From Lysobacter lycopersici (GTDB taxonomy: Bacteria > Pseudomonadota > Gammaproteobacteria > Xanthomonadales > Xanthomonadaceae), in the NCBI RefSeq assembly GCF_007556775.1, contig NZ_CP041742.1, positions 1,178,001 to 1,242,000 of the forward strand: a stretch of 64,000 nt of DNA, in the 5' to 3' direction. Of this stretch, positions 48,513 through 61,270 are shown piece after piece; position 1 is the first letter of the stretch; every line of letters starts with the position of its first letter. Position numbers and translations under genes: made by a program. Under the pieces are notes generated by a model. The model worked only from the letters and a program-made list of their open reading frames with translations. It was not told the DNA's origin and searched no databases.

Positions 48513-49675
48513 GCCGGCGGTGGATCCTGCGGTGGCGGCGTCGCGGTTTCGATCATCACCGGCGGCGCGGCCTCGACCGGCACCGGCTGCTCGCCCTGGT
48601 AGATGCGGCTGGCGCGATAGCGTTCCACCGCGTAGTGCAGCAGCACGTTCGTCACCGCCGCCACCGGCAGCGCGAGCAGCATGCCGAGGAAACCGAACAG
48701 TTGCCCACCCGCGAGCACGGCGAAGATCACCGCGACCGGATGCAGGCCGATGCGGTCGCCGACGAGCTTGGGCGTGAGGAAATAGCTCTCGATCACCTGG
48801 CCGACGCCGAACACCGCGAGCACGCCGAGCAGGTGCGGCCAGTCGCCGTACTGCACCAGCGCGGCGATGCCGCCGAACACGACCACGGTGGCCGGACCGA
48901 GGTAGGGCACGAAGGTGAGCGCGCCGGCGAGCACGCCGATCAGCACGCCCAGGTCCAGGCCCACTGCCCACAGGCCGATGCCGTAGAGCACGCCGAGGAT
49001 CAGCATCACCAGGAACTGCCCGCGCAGGAACGCGCCGAGCACGTCGCTCGAGGCCTGCGCCAGCCGCGATACCGTCGCCTCGTGGTCGCGCGGCACCAGC
49101 GCGGCGATGCGTTCGACGAACAGATCCCAGTCGCGCAGGAAGAAGAACGTCAGCACCGGCAGCAACACCACGTTGGCGACCACGCCGAGCAGCGCGAAGC
49201 CGGAACGCGACAGGTAGCCGAGCACGGTCTTCGCCATGCCGCCGGCCTGTTGCCAGTGCGAACGCACCAGTTCGATCAGGCGTTCCGGATCCAGCCATGC
49301 GAGCAGTTGCAGGCCGGTACGTCGTTCCAGCCATGGCAGCACCGTACCGACCAGCCAGTCGCGATAGCGCGGCAACGATTGCACCAGGGTCACGATCTGG
49401 CGTTCGAGCAGCGGCAACAGCAGCAACAGGGCCAGTACCAGCACCAGCATCATGCCGCCGAACACCAGCAGCACCGCCACGTTGCGCGACAGGCCGCGGC
49501 GTTCGATGCGGTCCACCAGCGGATCGCCGAGCCAGCCGAGCAGCGCGGCGAACACGAATGGCGATAGCACCGGCGCCAGCAGCCACAGCAGCCAGCCGGC
49601 GAGCAGCGCCACCGCCGTCCATTGCAGGCGGCGGTAGAAGCGCGCGATCTCGTGCAGCGGCGTGGCGTCGGACAT
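48509..49675 (-). CDS. AI-2E family transporter (PerM-like)
   Basis: 388 residues with eight or so hydrophobic segments, typical AI-2E/PerM permease (VALLAGWLLWLLAPVLSPFVFAALLGWLGDPL, FGVGQVIESYFLTPKLVGDRIGLHPV). The actual substrate is often not autoinducer-2. It starts on the DUF2066 stop (TGATG) and overlaps hda, forming one operon. Confidence 0.92.
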   Translation of the reverse strand: MSDATPLHEIARFYRRLQWTAVALLAGWLLWLLAPVLSPFVFAALLGWLGDPLVDRIERRGLSRNVAVLLVFGGMMLVLVLALLLLLPLLERQIVTLVQSLPRYRDWLVGTVLPWLERRTGLQLLAWLDPERLIELVRSHWQQAGGMAKTVLGYLSRSGFALLGVVANVVLLPVLTFFFLRDWDLFVERIAALVPRDHEATVSRLAQASSDVLGAFLRGQFLVMLILGVLYGIGLWAVGLDLGVLIGVLAGALTFVPYLGPATVVVFGGIAALVQYGDWPHLLGVLAVFGVGQVIESYFLTPKLVGDRIGLHPVAVIFAVLAGGQLFGFLGMLLALPVAAVTNVLLHYAVERYRASRIYQGEQPVPVEAAPPVMIETATPPPQDPPPA

Positions 49676-50748
49676 CAGCGCAGGCGGAACACCGGCGGCG
49701 CGCCGTCGACGGTATCGGCGGGTTCCAGCGCATCGCCGGCGAGGCGGCGGAAACCGGCGAGTCCGGTGGTCAGGTCGAGCTGCACGTCAAGCGTGCCCGG
49801 CATCGCGTGGACTGGTCGGAAGCCGCGCACCACCGACACCTTCTGCAGCAACGCGGACAGGCGGATGTAGTCGTCGCCGTTGTCGATGCCGGCGAAGCTC
49901 ACGGTGTAGCTGCCCGGGCTGCCGACGCCCGGCCCGCCGCGCTTCGCATAGCGTTTCACCAGCGCATCGGCGGCGCCGTCCGCGCCCGAGGCCATCGCCC
50001 GGCGCGCATCGCCGTCGTCGTCGCTCCAGCGCGAGAGCACGCGCCCGCCATCGACCAGGGTCCAGTCCGCGTGCCAGCCCGCGCCCTTGCGCGAAAGCTT
50101 GCCGATCAACTGCATCGGCGGGTTGTAGCGGCTGGAAATGCGCGCGATCGCGGCGGTGTCGCCGCGCCAGATCGCGCCCGCGGCGGCCTGTTCGGCGGCA
50201 TTGCCCGCGGGCAGGCCGAGTTTGTAGCCGCGCGCCTTGGCACGGTCGAGGATGGAACGCGCCGCATTCGCCTGCGACAACCCGACCAGGCGCGGGCCGC
50301 TGCCGTCGTCGATGGCGAGCCACAGCACCGGCTTGGGCCGCGGTTCCGGCCATACCGGCAGGCCGAGGTCGCTGGCCATCTCCTGCACCTTGGCCGGATC
50401 GAAATGCACCACCAGCGTGGTGCCGAAGGTCGGCGCGCCGGTGCTGGCGGAAACGCCCTCGTCCTGGCGGTAGTCGTAATCGTCGACATAATCCGCGGCG
50501 CGCTTCAGCTCGGCGGAAACGCCCGGTTGGGCGGCGACGCCCTGGCCTCCGGAGAGGTTGTTCAGCACCTGTACCAGCGCGCGTGCGAACGCGGAATTGC
50601 GTTCGGCGGTGTTCTGGCTGTTCACCGGCACTTCCGCGTCGAACGGGCCGCTGGCGCGGGCGCGATCGCCCTCCACGCGCTGCGCGTACGCGCTTCCGGC
50701 GGCGAGCAGCCCGGCCAGGAGACAGGTCCAGCGGATCGAACTGCGCAT
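49675..50748 (-). CDS. DUF2066 domain-containing exported protein
   Basis: 357 residues: signal peptide MRSSIRWTCLLAGLLAAGSAYA, then DUF2066 (ERNSAFARALVQVLNNLSG near 45-63; TTLVVHFDPAKVQEMASDLGLPVW; ARSILDRAKARGYKLGLP). The family is periplasmic and of unknown role. It conserves a place before AI-2E and hda and opposite purM in gammaproteobacteria. ATG at 50748, at the signal peptide. Confidence 0.9.
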   Translation of the reverse strand: MRSSIRWTCLLAGLLAAGSAYAQRVEGDRARASGPFDAEVPVNSQNTAERNSAFARALVQVLNNLSGGQGVAAQPGVSAELKRAADYVDDYDYRQDEGVSASTGAPTFGTTLVVHFDPAKVQEMASDLGLPVWPEPRPKPVLWLAIDDGSGPRLVGLSQANAARSILDRAKARGYKLGLPAGNAAEQAAAGAIWRGDTAAIARISSRYNPPMQLIGKLSRKGAGWHADWTLVDGGRVLSRWSDDDGDARRAMASGADGAADALVKRYAKRGGPGVGSPGSYTVSFAGIDNGDDYIRLSALLQKVSVVRGFRPVHAMPGTLDVQLDLTTGLAGFRRLAGDALEPADTVDGAPPVFRLR

Positions 50749-50866
50749 TCGGCATCCTGCACTGCGGTGACGGTGGAATGGTGCCGCAGGCGGGCCAGCG
50801 CGTCCATGCGCGGCGCCCGCGCAGGCTAAAATCGCGGTTTCCCGACGCCTTCCGCCGCGAGGCCCC

Positions 50867-51910
50867 ATGTCCCATCCCCCCGCCTCCGCCGGCCTGACCT
50901 ACCGCGACGCCGGCGTCGACATCGACGCGGGCAATGCCGTCGTCGAGCGCATCAAGCCGCTGGTCAAGCGGACGATGCGCCCGGAAGTGCTGGGCGGCGT
51001 CGGCCTGTTCGGCGGGCTGTTCGACCTCGCCGGCCGCTTCCGGGAGCCGGTGCTGGTCTCCGGCACCGATGGCGTCGGCACCAAGCTCATCCTCGCCAAG
51101 CAGCTGAACCGCCACGACAGCATCGGCCAGGACCTGGTGGCGATGTGCGTGAACGACGTTCTGGTGCAGGGCGCCGAGCCGCTGTTCTTCCTCGACTACT
51201 TCGCCACCGGCAAGCTCGATGTCGAAACCACGGTGCAAGTCGTTGCCGGCATCGCCAAGGGTTGCGAAATCGCCGGCTGCGCGCTGATCGGCGGCGAGAC
51301 CGCGGAAATGCCCGACATGTACCCGCCGGGCGAATACGACCTGGCCGGTTTCACCGTCGGTGCGGTGGAGAAATCGAAACTCATCGATTCCAGCAAGGTG
51401 CGCGAAGGCGACGTGCTCGTCGGCATCGCCTCCAGCGGGCCGCATTCCAACGGTTATTCGCTTGTTCGCAAGATATTGGAACGCGCGGGCAACCCGTTGG
51501 ACCTCGACCTCGGCGGCGTGAAACTCGCCGATGCGCTGATGGAACCCACGCGCATCTACGTCAAGCCGGTGCTGGAACTGCTGGCCAAGCACGACATCCA
51601 CGCGATGGCCCACGTCACCGGCGGCGCGCTGGTGGAGAAGATCATCCGCGTGGTACCGAAGGAATTCGGCCTCGAGATCGATACCTCGTCGTGGCCGCTG
51701 CCGGCGGTGTTCGACTGGCTGCAGCGCGAAGGTAACGTCGCGCGCGAGGAGATGTGGCGCACCTTCAACTGCGGCATCGGCTTAGTGCTGATGGTGTCGC
51801 CGAACGATGCTTCCGCGGTCGAATCCGACCTCGGTCGCCTCGCGCTGGCGCACTGGCGCATCGGCCGGGTGACGAAAGCCGGCGACGGCGAACGATTGAA
51901 GATCGGTTGA
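50867..51910 (+). CDS. purM: phosphoribosylformylglycinamidine cyclo-ligase
   Basis: 347 residues, full-length AIR synthetase: [101 protein letters not shown]. Fifth step of purine synthesis. Separated from purN by two small unrelated genes. Divergent from DUF2066 (about 118 nt). Confidence 0.97.
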   Translation: MSHPPASAGLTYRDAGVDIDAGNAVVERIKPLVKRTMRPEVLGGVGLFGGLFDLAGRFREPVLVSGTDGVGTKLILAKQLNRHDSIGQDLVAMCVNDVLVQGAEPLFFLDYFATGKLDVETTVQVVAGIAKGCEIAGCALIGGETAEMPDMYPPGEYDLAGFTVGAVEKSKLIDSSKVREGDVLVGIASSGPHSNGYSLVRKILERAGNPLDLDLGGVKLADALMEPTRIYVKPVLELLAKHDIHAMAHVTGGALVEKIIRVVPKEFGLEIDTSSWPLPAVFDWLQREGNVAREEMWRTFNCGIGLVLMVSPNDASAVESDLGRLALAHWRIGRVTKAGDGERLKIG

Positions 51911-51913
51911 ATC

Positions 51914-52978
51914 ATGAAGCCTCGCGTCCTCGCATCCATTGCTGCGTCGCTACTCGCTTGTTCGGCGACGACGCCTGCCGCGGAGCCGGTCCGGATCACG
52001 CCGACCGATCCGTCCCCGTTGTCTTCCACGGAAAAACTGATCGAGCGACAGCTCAGCCCGCTCGACGCCAGCCAGGTGTTGCGAAGGATTCACGACCTCG
52101 GCGCGGCCGATGCGCTCGGCTTGCAGGATCCCTCCGCCGAAAAACTGCTGGTCCGCCTTCCTGCCAAGCCCGGCCCGGATGGGCGCTATGGCGTTCTGAT
52201 CTTCATGGATCCGCGGCCGAAGGCCCGCATGGATCCGCAATTGAACAACGTGCTCGATGGGTCGGGACTGATCTGGATCAGCCCGGACAACGCCGGCGAC
52301 GACGCCAATGAGCTCGAACGCCGCATCCCCCTTGCGCTGCTTGCATACGAATACGCCCGCCGGACGTACGACCTGGATCCGGACCGGGTTTACCTGGCGG
52401 GATCGGCGGGCGGATCCCGGCTCGCGCAGCGCCTGCTGTTCACGTATCCCGATGTTTTCACGGGCGCCATCGTCAATTCGGGGGCCGCGGAACTCGGTAC
52501 CCGCGGCCTGCCGGTTCCAGCCGCCCCCTTGCTGGAACGACTGCGCACGCATTCGCGAATCGCATTCGCCACCGCGAAGCACGACCAGCCGGCGTTCTCC
52601 GAACAGCAGCGCGCTCTCAAGTCCATGCGCGCCTACTGCGTGCCGGTCGCACGCACCTTCGACAACGGTCATACAGTCGCCGGCCATGCATCGCTCACCC
52701 CGGTACTCCTGTTCGATGCCTTGAAGACCTTCGAGGCACCGCGCACCACGGGCCCCGACGAAGCCTGCGCGCAAACACTGCGGCAGCACGCACTCGCCGA
52801 ACTGGCACGGATCCGGCAAATGGATGCCGGAGGCGACCACGCGGCGGCCCTCAACGCCCTGGTGGACTTCGACCATGCCTACGGCCGCCTCTTGCCCGAT
52901 GAGGAGATCGCGCTCGCCAGGCAACTGAAACCGGAGTTCTTCGGGTCGCCCGGACCAGTGCCGCAAACAGCGCCTTGA
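51914..52978 (+). CDS. exported alpha/beta-hydrolase-like protein
   Basis: 354 residues, starting 4 nt after purM. Signal peptide MKPRVLASIAASLLACSATTPAAA-like, then a PHB-depolymerase-like fold: YGVLIFMDPRP, VYLAGSAGGSRLAQRLLFTYPDVFTGAIVNSG with nucleophile Ser in GSAGGS. A His in NGHTVAGH could complete a triad. The C-terminal helical tail (LDFDHAYGRLLPDEEIALARQLK) is unrecognised. Substrate unknown. Confidence 0.82.
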   Translation: MKPRVLASIAASLLACSATTPAAEPVRITPTDPSPLSSTEKLIERQLSPLDASQVLRRIHDLGAADALGLQDPSAEKLLVRLPAKPGPDGRYGVLIFMDPRPKARMDPQLNNVLDGSGLIWISPDNAGDDANELERRIPLALLAYEYARRTYDLDPDRVYLAGSAGGSRLAQRLLFTYPDVFTGAIVNSGAAELGTRGLPVPAAPLLERLRTHSRIAFATAKHDQPAFSEQQRALKSMRAYCVPVARTFDNGHTVAGHASLTPVLLFDALKTFEAPRTTGPDEACAQTLRQHALAELARIRQMDAGGDHAAALNALVDFDHAYGRLLPDEEIALARQLKPEFFGSPGPVPQTAP

Positions 52979-53006
52979 ACACCACGATGCGCCCGACGCT
53001 CCGCGC

Positions 53007-53312
53007 ATGCTGATCGGCGTCCGCCTGTCCGACCTCGGTCGCCGCAGCCGCTGGCTGCTGGCGATCGCGAGCCTGCTGTTCTTCATCGCGCTGGCCGCGA
53101 CGTTCCTCATTCCGCAATCGGTGCTGTGGATGCTGCGGGCGTGGCTGCTCGCGATCCTGTTCCTCGGCGCTTACTGGCTGTCGTTCCTCGCCGACCTGCG
53201 CGGCCGCCTCGGCACGTGGCAACTCGCGCTGGCCACCCTGTTCGGCCTGCTCGCGTGGATCCTGGTGGTGGCGATGTTGCTGCTGTGGCCACAACTTCTG
53301 ATGGGCGCTTGA
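53007..53312 (+). CDS. small membrane protein between purM and purN
   Basis: 101 residues with three hydrophobic segments (WLLAIASLLFFIALAATFLI, AWLLAILFLGAYWLSFLA, LALATLFGLLAWILVVAMLLLW). 28 nt after the hydrolase gene and 6 nt before purN. Unrecognised. Confidence 0.75.
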   Translation: MLIGVRLSDLGRRSRWLLAIASLLFFIALAATFLIPQSVLWMLRAWLLAILFLGAYWLSFLADLRGRLGTWQLALATLFGLLAWILVVAMLLLWPQLLMGA

Positions 53313-53318
53313 TCCAGC

Positions 53319-53996
53319 ATGACTTCGCTCCTACCCCGCATCGCCGTGCTCGCCTCGGGCCGCGGCAGCAACCTGCAGGCCATCCTCGACGCGATCGCGG
53401 ACGGCAAGCTCGATGCCGAAGTCGTCGGTGTGTTCTCCGACAAACCGGATTGCGAAGCCTTGTTGCGCGTGCCTGAGGCGAAGCGCTGGTCGCGGGATGC
53501 CGCGGATTACGCGACGCGCGCCGATTTCGACGCCGACCTCGCCGACGCGGTGGCGGCGGCGCATCCAGACTGGATCGTCTGCGCCGGCTACATGCGCATC
53601 CTCGGCGACGGCTTCGTCGCGCGCTTCGCCGGGCGCACGCTCAACATCCATCCCTCGCTGCTGCCGAAACATCGCGGCCTGCGCACGCATGCGCGCGCGC
53701 TCAAGGCCGGCGACGTCGAACATGGCGCCAGCGTGCATTTCGTCGTACCCGAACTCGATGCCGGCGCGGTGGTCGCGCAGGCGGTCGTTCCGGTGCTGGA
53801 AGGCGATTCGGCCGACGATCTGGCGCAACGCGTGCTGGCGCGCGAACACCCGCTGCTGCTGGCGACTTTGCGCCTCGCGGTCGCCGGCCGCCTGGCTGAA
53901 CGCGACGGCCGCGCGTGGCTGGATGGTCACCCCTTGTTCAAGCCGCTGTACCTATCGTCCGCCGACGATTTCATCGAACCCACGCGCCATCCATGA
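53319..53996 (+). CDS. purN: phosphoribosylglycinamide formyltransferase
   Basis: 225 residues: RGSNLQAILDAI, NIHPSLLPKHRGLRTHARAL with catalytic Asn-His, HGASVHFVVPELDAGAVVAQA with catalytic Asp. Third step of purine synthesis using 10-formyl-THF. The stop overlaps the next start by 4 nt (ATGA). Confidence 0.97.
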   Translation: MTSLLPRIAVLASGRGSNLQAILDAIADGKLDAEVVGVFSDKPDCEALLRVPEAKRWSRDAADYATRADFDADLADAVAAAHPDWIVCAGYMRILGDGFVARFAGRTLNIHPSLLPKHRGLRTHARALKAGDVEHGASVHFVVPELDAGAVVAQAVVPVLEGDSADDLAQRVLAREHPLLLATLRLAVAGRLAERDGRAWLDGHPLFKPLYLSSADDFIEPTRHP

Positions 53997-54760
53997 CGCG
54001 CCTCCATGCCATTTCCTGCGCCGCGCTGGTTGCGGCGATGTCCGCGGCCCTGCCCGCGGGCGAAGCCGCGGCACAAGAACAGTTGTCGCCGACGACCGAA
54101 GCGCCGCCCGCACCGACGCCGGTGCTGCGCCCGTTCGTGGCGCAATACCAGGTGTCCAACCACGGCAATTCGCTCGGTACCGCGACCATGCAGGTGGTCG
54201 CGCTCGACGATGGGCGCTGGCGCGTGGACCTGGCGATGAAGGGCGGCGGCCTGCTGCGCGTCGCCGGGCTCAACGTCGAGCAGAGCACGGTGTTCGACGT
54301 GGTCGACGGCCGCTATCGTCCACTCGGCCAGAGCACGGTCAAGCGCGTGTTCCTCAGCAAGCGGCGCACGACCGGCGGCTACGACTGGGCGAAGCGCACG
54401 GCGCAATGGACCGGCGACGTCAAGGACACGCGGCGTGCGCCGGTGCCGTTGCAGGACGGCGACATGAGCGGCCTGCTGATCAACCTCGCGATCATCCGTG
54501 ACGCCACGCCGGGCGCGACCCTGCATTACCGCTTCGTCGACGACGGCCGCGCGCGGCCCCAGGACTACGCCGTGGCCGCGCAGACACAGGCCATTCAGGT
54601 CGGAGACCTCAGTTTCGACGCGCTGCGGGTCGACCGCAGCAATGCCGGCAGCGAACAGACCAGCGTCTGGGTCGCCCCCGGCGTGCCGACGCCGTTGCGC
54701 ATGCTGCAGAGCGAAGGCGGCGAAACCGGGCTCGACCTGGTCCTCGTCGGCTACCAGTGA
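53993..54760 (+). CDS. DUF3108 domain exported protein (first copy)
   Basis: 255 residues: signal peptide (MTRLHAISCAALVAAMSAALPAG), a Pro-rich linker, then DUF3108 (LRPFVAQYQVSNHGNSLGTATMQVVAL, FDVVDGRYRPLGQ, LHYRFVDDGRARP). Coupled to purN. Role unknown. A paralogue starts 35 nt downstream. Confidence 0.9.
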   Translation: MTRLHAISCAALVAAMSAALPAGEAAAQEQLSPTTEAPPAPTPVLRPFVAQYQVSNHGNSLGTATMQVVALDDGRWRVDLAMKGGGLLRVAGLNVEQSTVFDVVDGRYRPLGQSTVKRVFLSKRRTTGGYDWAKRTAQWTGDVKDTRRAPVPLQDGDMSGLLINLAIIRDATPGATLHYRFVDDGRARPQDYAVAAQTQAIQVGDLSFDALRVDRSNAGSEQTSVWVAPGVPTPLRMLQSEGGETGLDLVLVGYQ

Positions 54761-54794
54761 CGCGAACACAACGATTCGAACAGGAAACGACACC

Positions 54795-55484
54795 ATGACC
54801 GACCGCACCGCTCTCCGCCTGTTGCCGCTGCTGCTCGCCGCGGCCGGCATCGCGTCGGCAGCCACGCCGGCGATGAAGCCCTACTCCGCCGATTACGACG
54901 CCAGCTACATGGGCATGCACGGCACCGGCCACATGACCCTGTCGCAGCAGGGCGGCGGCCGCTGGGTGTATTCGCTGCGCATCGGCAGTTCCCTCGCGCA
55001 GCTGTCGCAGAGCACCGTGTTCGACGTGGCCGGCGGCGCCTTGCGCCCCTTGTCCGGCACCGATTCGTCGGTGCTGCTGGTCAAGCGCGTGACCAAGCAG
55101 GCCAGCTACGACTGGAAGGCGGGCCAGGCCAGCTGGAGCGGCGACGTGAAGCCGGACCGCGCGGGCCCGATCGCGTTGCAGGCCGGCGACGTCGACGCGA
55201 TGCTGCTCAACCTCGCGCTTCCGCGCGACGTGGCCGCGGGCCAGCCGCTGCATTACCGCATGGTCGACGACGGCCGCGCCAAGACCGTGAACTGCACCGC
55301 TTCCGGCAAGGAATCGCTGGATGTCGGCGGCAAGCCACTGCAGGCGACCAAGGTGAGCTGCGAACTCGGCGCCGACAAGCAGATCCTGCTGTGGGTGGTG
55401 GACGGCATGCCGTTCCCGGCGCGCATCCTTCAGCGCAAGGACGGCAAGGACGATATCGACCTGCGGCTCGGCAAGGCCGCCTGA
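54795..55484 (+). CDS. DUF3108 domain exported protein (second copy)
   Basis: 229 residues, paralogue of the previous protein: KPYSADYDASYMGMHGTGHM, QSTVFDVAGGALRPLSGTD, YDWKAGQASWSGDVKPDRAGPIALQ, LHYRMVDDGRAKTVNC. Signal peptide MTDRTALRLLPLLLAAAGIASAA. Tandem DUF3108 pair with purN is known in Xanthomonads. Converges on murA with a 12-nt gap. Confidence 0.92.
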   Translation: MTDRTALRLLPLLLAAAGIASAATPAMKPYSADYDASYMGMHGTGHMTLSQQGGGRWVYSLRIGSSLAQLSQSTVFDVAGGALRPLSGTDSSVLLVKRVTKQASYDWKAGQASWSGDVKPDRAGPIALQAGDVDAMLLNLALPRDVAAGQPLHYRMVDDGRAKTVNCTASGKESLDVGGKPLQATKVSCELGADKQILLWVVDGMPFPARILQRKDGKDDIDLRLGKAA

Positions 55485-55496
55485 CCGCATCGATCA

Positions 55497-58365
<2,869 letters not shown>

Positions 58366-58366
<1 letters not shown>

Positions 58367-58599
58367 CAGGCGCCAGCCTCGTCCGGCGTCTGCGTGCGCA
58401 GCGCGAGCGCGTGGATTTCGCCGCCCATCAGTTCGCCGAGGGTCGCATAGACCATGCGATGCCGGGCCAACGGCAACTTGCCGCGGAACGCCTCGCTGAC
58501 CACCAGCGCCTCGAAGTGCACGCCGTCCTCGCCCTGCACCTCGACCCGTGCATCGGGCAGGCCGGCTTCGATCAGGGCACGGATGCGGTCTGCGTTCAT
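58366..58599 (-). CDS. ibaG: BolA-family protein IbaG
   Basis: 77 residues, BolA fold: ALIEAGLPDARVEVQGEDGVHFEALVVSEAFRGKLPLARHRMVYATLGELMGGEIHALAL. The ARHRMVYATL segment with the invariant-type His places it in the IbaG/YrbA branch usually beside murA. ATG at 58599 gives the normal length. Often linked to Grx4 and Fe-S trafficking. Confidence 0.93.
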
Positions 58600-58661
58600 C
58601 GCGGCGGCCACCGGGGCGCGTAAACTGAATGCGTCAGTGTAACGGAAAGCCCCTTCGCCCC

Positions 58662-59657
58662 ATGCCCTCCGAACGCGCGCCCGCCGCCGACTTCGATTTC
58701 GCCGCCAGCGGACGCCGCGTGCTCGCCACCGAGGTACGGGGGCTGGAAGCGATCGCGGCCCGCATCGACGGCGCGTTCAGCGACGCCTGCCGCCTGCTGC
58801 TCGCCTGCCGCGGCCGCGTGGTCTGCACCGGCATGGGCAAGTCCGGGCATGTCGCGCGCAAGATCGCGGCGACGCTGGCCTCGACCGGTACGCCCGCGTT
58901 CTACATGCATCCGGGCGAAGCCGGGCACGGCGACCTGGGCATGGTCACCGACGTCGACGCGGTGCTGGCGCTGTCCAATTCCGGCGAGACGGACGAACTG
59001 CTCATGTTGCTTCCGGTGCTGAAGCGCCAGGGCAACGCGCTGGTCGCGATGACCGGACGGCCCGATTCGACCCTCGCCCGTGAAGCGAATATCCACCTTG
59101 ACGTCGGCGTGCCGGCCGAAGCCTGTCCGCTCGACCTCGCGCCGACGGCGAGCACCACCGCCGCGCTCGCGCTCGGCGATGCGCTCGCGGTCGCGCTGCT
59201 GGAAGCGCGCGGTTTCACCAGCGAGGACTTCGCGCGCTCGCATCCCGCCGGCGCGCTCGGCCGGCGGCTGCTGCTGCACATCACCGACGTGATGCATGCC
59301 GGCGACGAGGTGCCGCGCGTGCGCGAAACCGCGACGCTCAGCGAAGCGCTGGTGGAAATGAGCCGCAAGCGCCTGGGAATGACCGCGGTGGTGGATGGCG
59401 ACGGTCGCCTGCTCGGCCTGTACACCGACGGCGACCTGCGCCGCACGCTGGACGATGCGACCGTCGATTTGCGCGGCACGCCGATTTCGAACGTGATGAC
59501 GCGCATGCCCAAGACCATCGGCGCCGACGCGCTCGCGGTGGAGGCCGCGCAACTGATGGAAGCGCACAAGATCAATGCGCTGCTCGTGCTCGACGGCGAA
59601 CGCCGCGTGGTCGGCGCGCTCAACATCCACGACCTGCTGCGCGCGCGGGTGGTGTGA
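58662..59657 (+). CDS. kdsD: D-arabinose-5-phosphate isomerase
   Basis: 331 residues: SIS domain (CTGMGKSGHVARKIAATLASTGTPAFYMHPGEAGHGDLG) and two CBS domains (ITDVMHAGDEVPRV, NVMTRMPKTIG). First step of Kdo synthesis for LPS. ATG at 58662. Ends 1 nt into kdsC (TGATG). Confidence 0.96.
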   Translation: MPSERAPAADFDFAASGRRVLATEVRGLEAIAARIDGAFSDACRLLLACRGRVVCTGMGKSGHVARKIAATLASTGTPAFYMHPGEAGHGDLGMVTDVDAVLALSNSGETDELLMLLPVLKRQGNALVAMTGRPDSTLAREANIHLDVGVPAEACPLDLAPTASTTAALALGDALAVALLEARGFTSEDFARSHPAGALGRRLLLHITDVMHAGDEVPRVRETATLSEALVEMSRKRLGMTAVVDGDGRLLGLYTDGDLRRTLDDATVDLRGTPISNVMTRMPKTIGADALAVEAAQLMEAHKINALLVLDGERRVVGALNIHDLLRARVV

Positions 59658-60214
59658 TGGCGACGAATACGATTCGCCCCGACTATCCCGCCGACGTGCT
59701 GGAGCGCGCCGCGCGCATCCGCGTGATCGGCTTCGATGTCGACGGCACGCTCACCGACGGTCGCCTGTTGTTCGGCGACGGTGGCGAGGAATCCAAGGCT
59801 TTCCACGTGCAGGACGGGCTCGGCATCAAACTGCTGCAGCACGCCGGGATCGAGGTCGCGCTGGTCACCGCGCGCGTCAGCGCGGTGGTCGAACGCCGCG
59901 GCCGCGAACTCGGCATCGCCCGCGTGCACACGCACACCCGCGAGAAGCTCGCCTGCTTGCAGGGCATCGCGGCGGAAATGGACATCGGCATGGACCAGGT
60001 CGCGTTCATGGGCGACGACCTGCCCGACCTCGCCACGCTGCGCGCCGCGGGCCTGGCGATCATTCCCGCGAACGCGCACGACTGGGTGAAGCCGGTGGCG
60101 CACTGGACCACGCCGCGCAACGGCGGCGAAGGCGCGGCGCGCGATGCCTGCGACCTGCTGCTGCATGCGCACGGCCGCGTCGACGCGATCCTCGCGCATG
60201 GTGAGCATCCGTGA
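59657..60214 (+). CDS. kdsC: Kdo-8-phosphate phosphatase
   Basis: 185 residues, HAD family type C0: IGFDVDGTLTDG, Lys in KLACLQGI, FMGDDLPDL. Dephosphorylates Kdo-8-P. ATG on the kdsD stop; 4-nt overlap with lptC GTG. Confidence 0.95.
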   Translation: MATNTIRPDYPADVLERAARIRVIGFDVDGTLTDGRLLFGDGGEESKAFHVQDGLGIKLLQHAGIEVALVTARVSAVVERRGRELGIARVHTHTREKLACLQGIAAEMDIGMDQVAFMGDDLPDLATLRAAGLAIIPANAHDWVKPVAHWTTPRNGGEGAARDACDLLLHAHGRVDAILAHGEHP

Positions 60215-60780
60215 GCGGCAACTGGCGCGTCTTCCTCACCATCGCGCTGCTGCTCGGCGCACTGGTGTCCGGCTGGTCGGTGTGGCGCAACCACGCCGCG
60301 CTGGTCGCGCCCGCGGACGACGCCGGGCGTTCCGACTACGTGCTGCACGATTACGAAATCATCGCGCTCGACAAGGACGGCAAGGAAGCCTTCACCCTGC
60401 TCGGCCCGCTGCTGCGCGAAACGCCGGGCAAGAAGACCATGGAGATGGAAACGCCGCTGTTCCTCATCCCCGATCCCAAGGGCCTGCACTGGACGGTGCA
60501 GTCGAAGAACGGCTGGGTCAGCGAGGATCGCGAGCACATCCGCCTCACCGGCAACGTGCGTGCCATCGGCCCGCGCAACCAACCGCAGCAGCCGGCGAAG
60601 ATCGCCAGCCAACAGCTGAACGTTTACCCGAAGACCAAGCTCGCCACGGCGCCGGGCGCGGTGACCATCACCCAGCCCGGCTCTATACTGCGCGGCCACG
60701 GCCTTGCCGTGAACCTCGCCAACAAGCAGTACGAACTCGAATCCCAGGTCCGCGCCCGCTATGTCCGTTCGCCCCGCTAG
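60211..60780 (+). CDS. lptC: LPS export protein LptC
   Basis: 189 residues, GTG start. One N-terminal TM (WRVFLTIALLLGALVSGWSVW) and a periplasmic jellyroll (DYVLHDYEIIALDKDGKEAFTL, DPKGLHWTVQSKNGWV). Bridges LptFG to LptA. Overlaps lptA by 20 nt, as lptC and lptA also overlap in E. coli. Confidence 0.93.
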   Translation: MSGNWRVFLTIALLLGALVSGWSVWRNHAALVAPADDAGRSDYVLHDYEIIALDKDGKEAFTLLGPLLRETPGKKTMEMETPLFLIPDPKGLHWTVQSKNGWVSEDREHIRLTGNVRAIGPRNQPQQPAKIASQQLNVYPKTKLATAPGAVTITQPGSILRGHGLAVNLANKQYELESQVRARYVRSPR

Positions 60781-61270
60781 CCTGCTGCTCGCCATCGCGC
60801 TGGGTGCGCTCTGCACCGGGCCCGCGGCCGCGCGTTCCACGGACCGCAGCCAGCCGATGGACATCCAGGCCGGACACCAGTCGGGCTCGGTCGATTACAG
60901 CCAGCCCACCACGCTCTCGGACGGCGTGAAGATCGACCAGGGCACGCTCCACATCGATGCCGACCGCGCGGTGATCTCCTTCAGGAATGGCGAGGCATCG
61001 CAGGCGGTGCTCACCGGCAACCAGGCTGTGTTGAAACAGCAGATGGACGACGGCTCGCCGATGACGGCCACCGCCGATCGCATCGATTACGACATGCTGG
61101 CGGACGTGGTCGTGCTGACCGGCAATTACACCGTGACCACCCAGCGCGGCAGCACCAGCGGCCAGCGCCTGACCTACAACCTCAAGAGCGGGCAGGTGGA
61201 CAGCGGCGGCCAGGACGGCGGCCGGGTCAAGATGCGCATCCTCCCGAAGTCGCAGCGGACCCAGAACTGA
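60761..61270 (+). CDS. lptA: LPS transport periplasmic protein LptA
   Basis: 169 residues: signal peptide [24 protein letters not shown], then OstA-like strands ([44 protein letters not shown]). Forms the periplasmic bridge. 1-nt overlap with lptB. Confidence 0.94.
   Translation: MSVRPASLLLAIALGALCTGPAAARSTDRSQPMDIQAGHQSGSVDYSQPTTLSDGVKIDQGTLHIDADRAVISFRNGEASQAVLTGNQAVLKQQMDDGSPMTATADRIDYDMLADVVVLTGNYTVTTQRGSTSGQRLTYNLKSGQVDSGGQDGGRVKMRILPKSQRTQN

Noticed and set aside
60761-60780. lptC-lptA 20-nt overlap as something new
   Set aside because: Overlap of these two genes is usual, also in E. coli.
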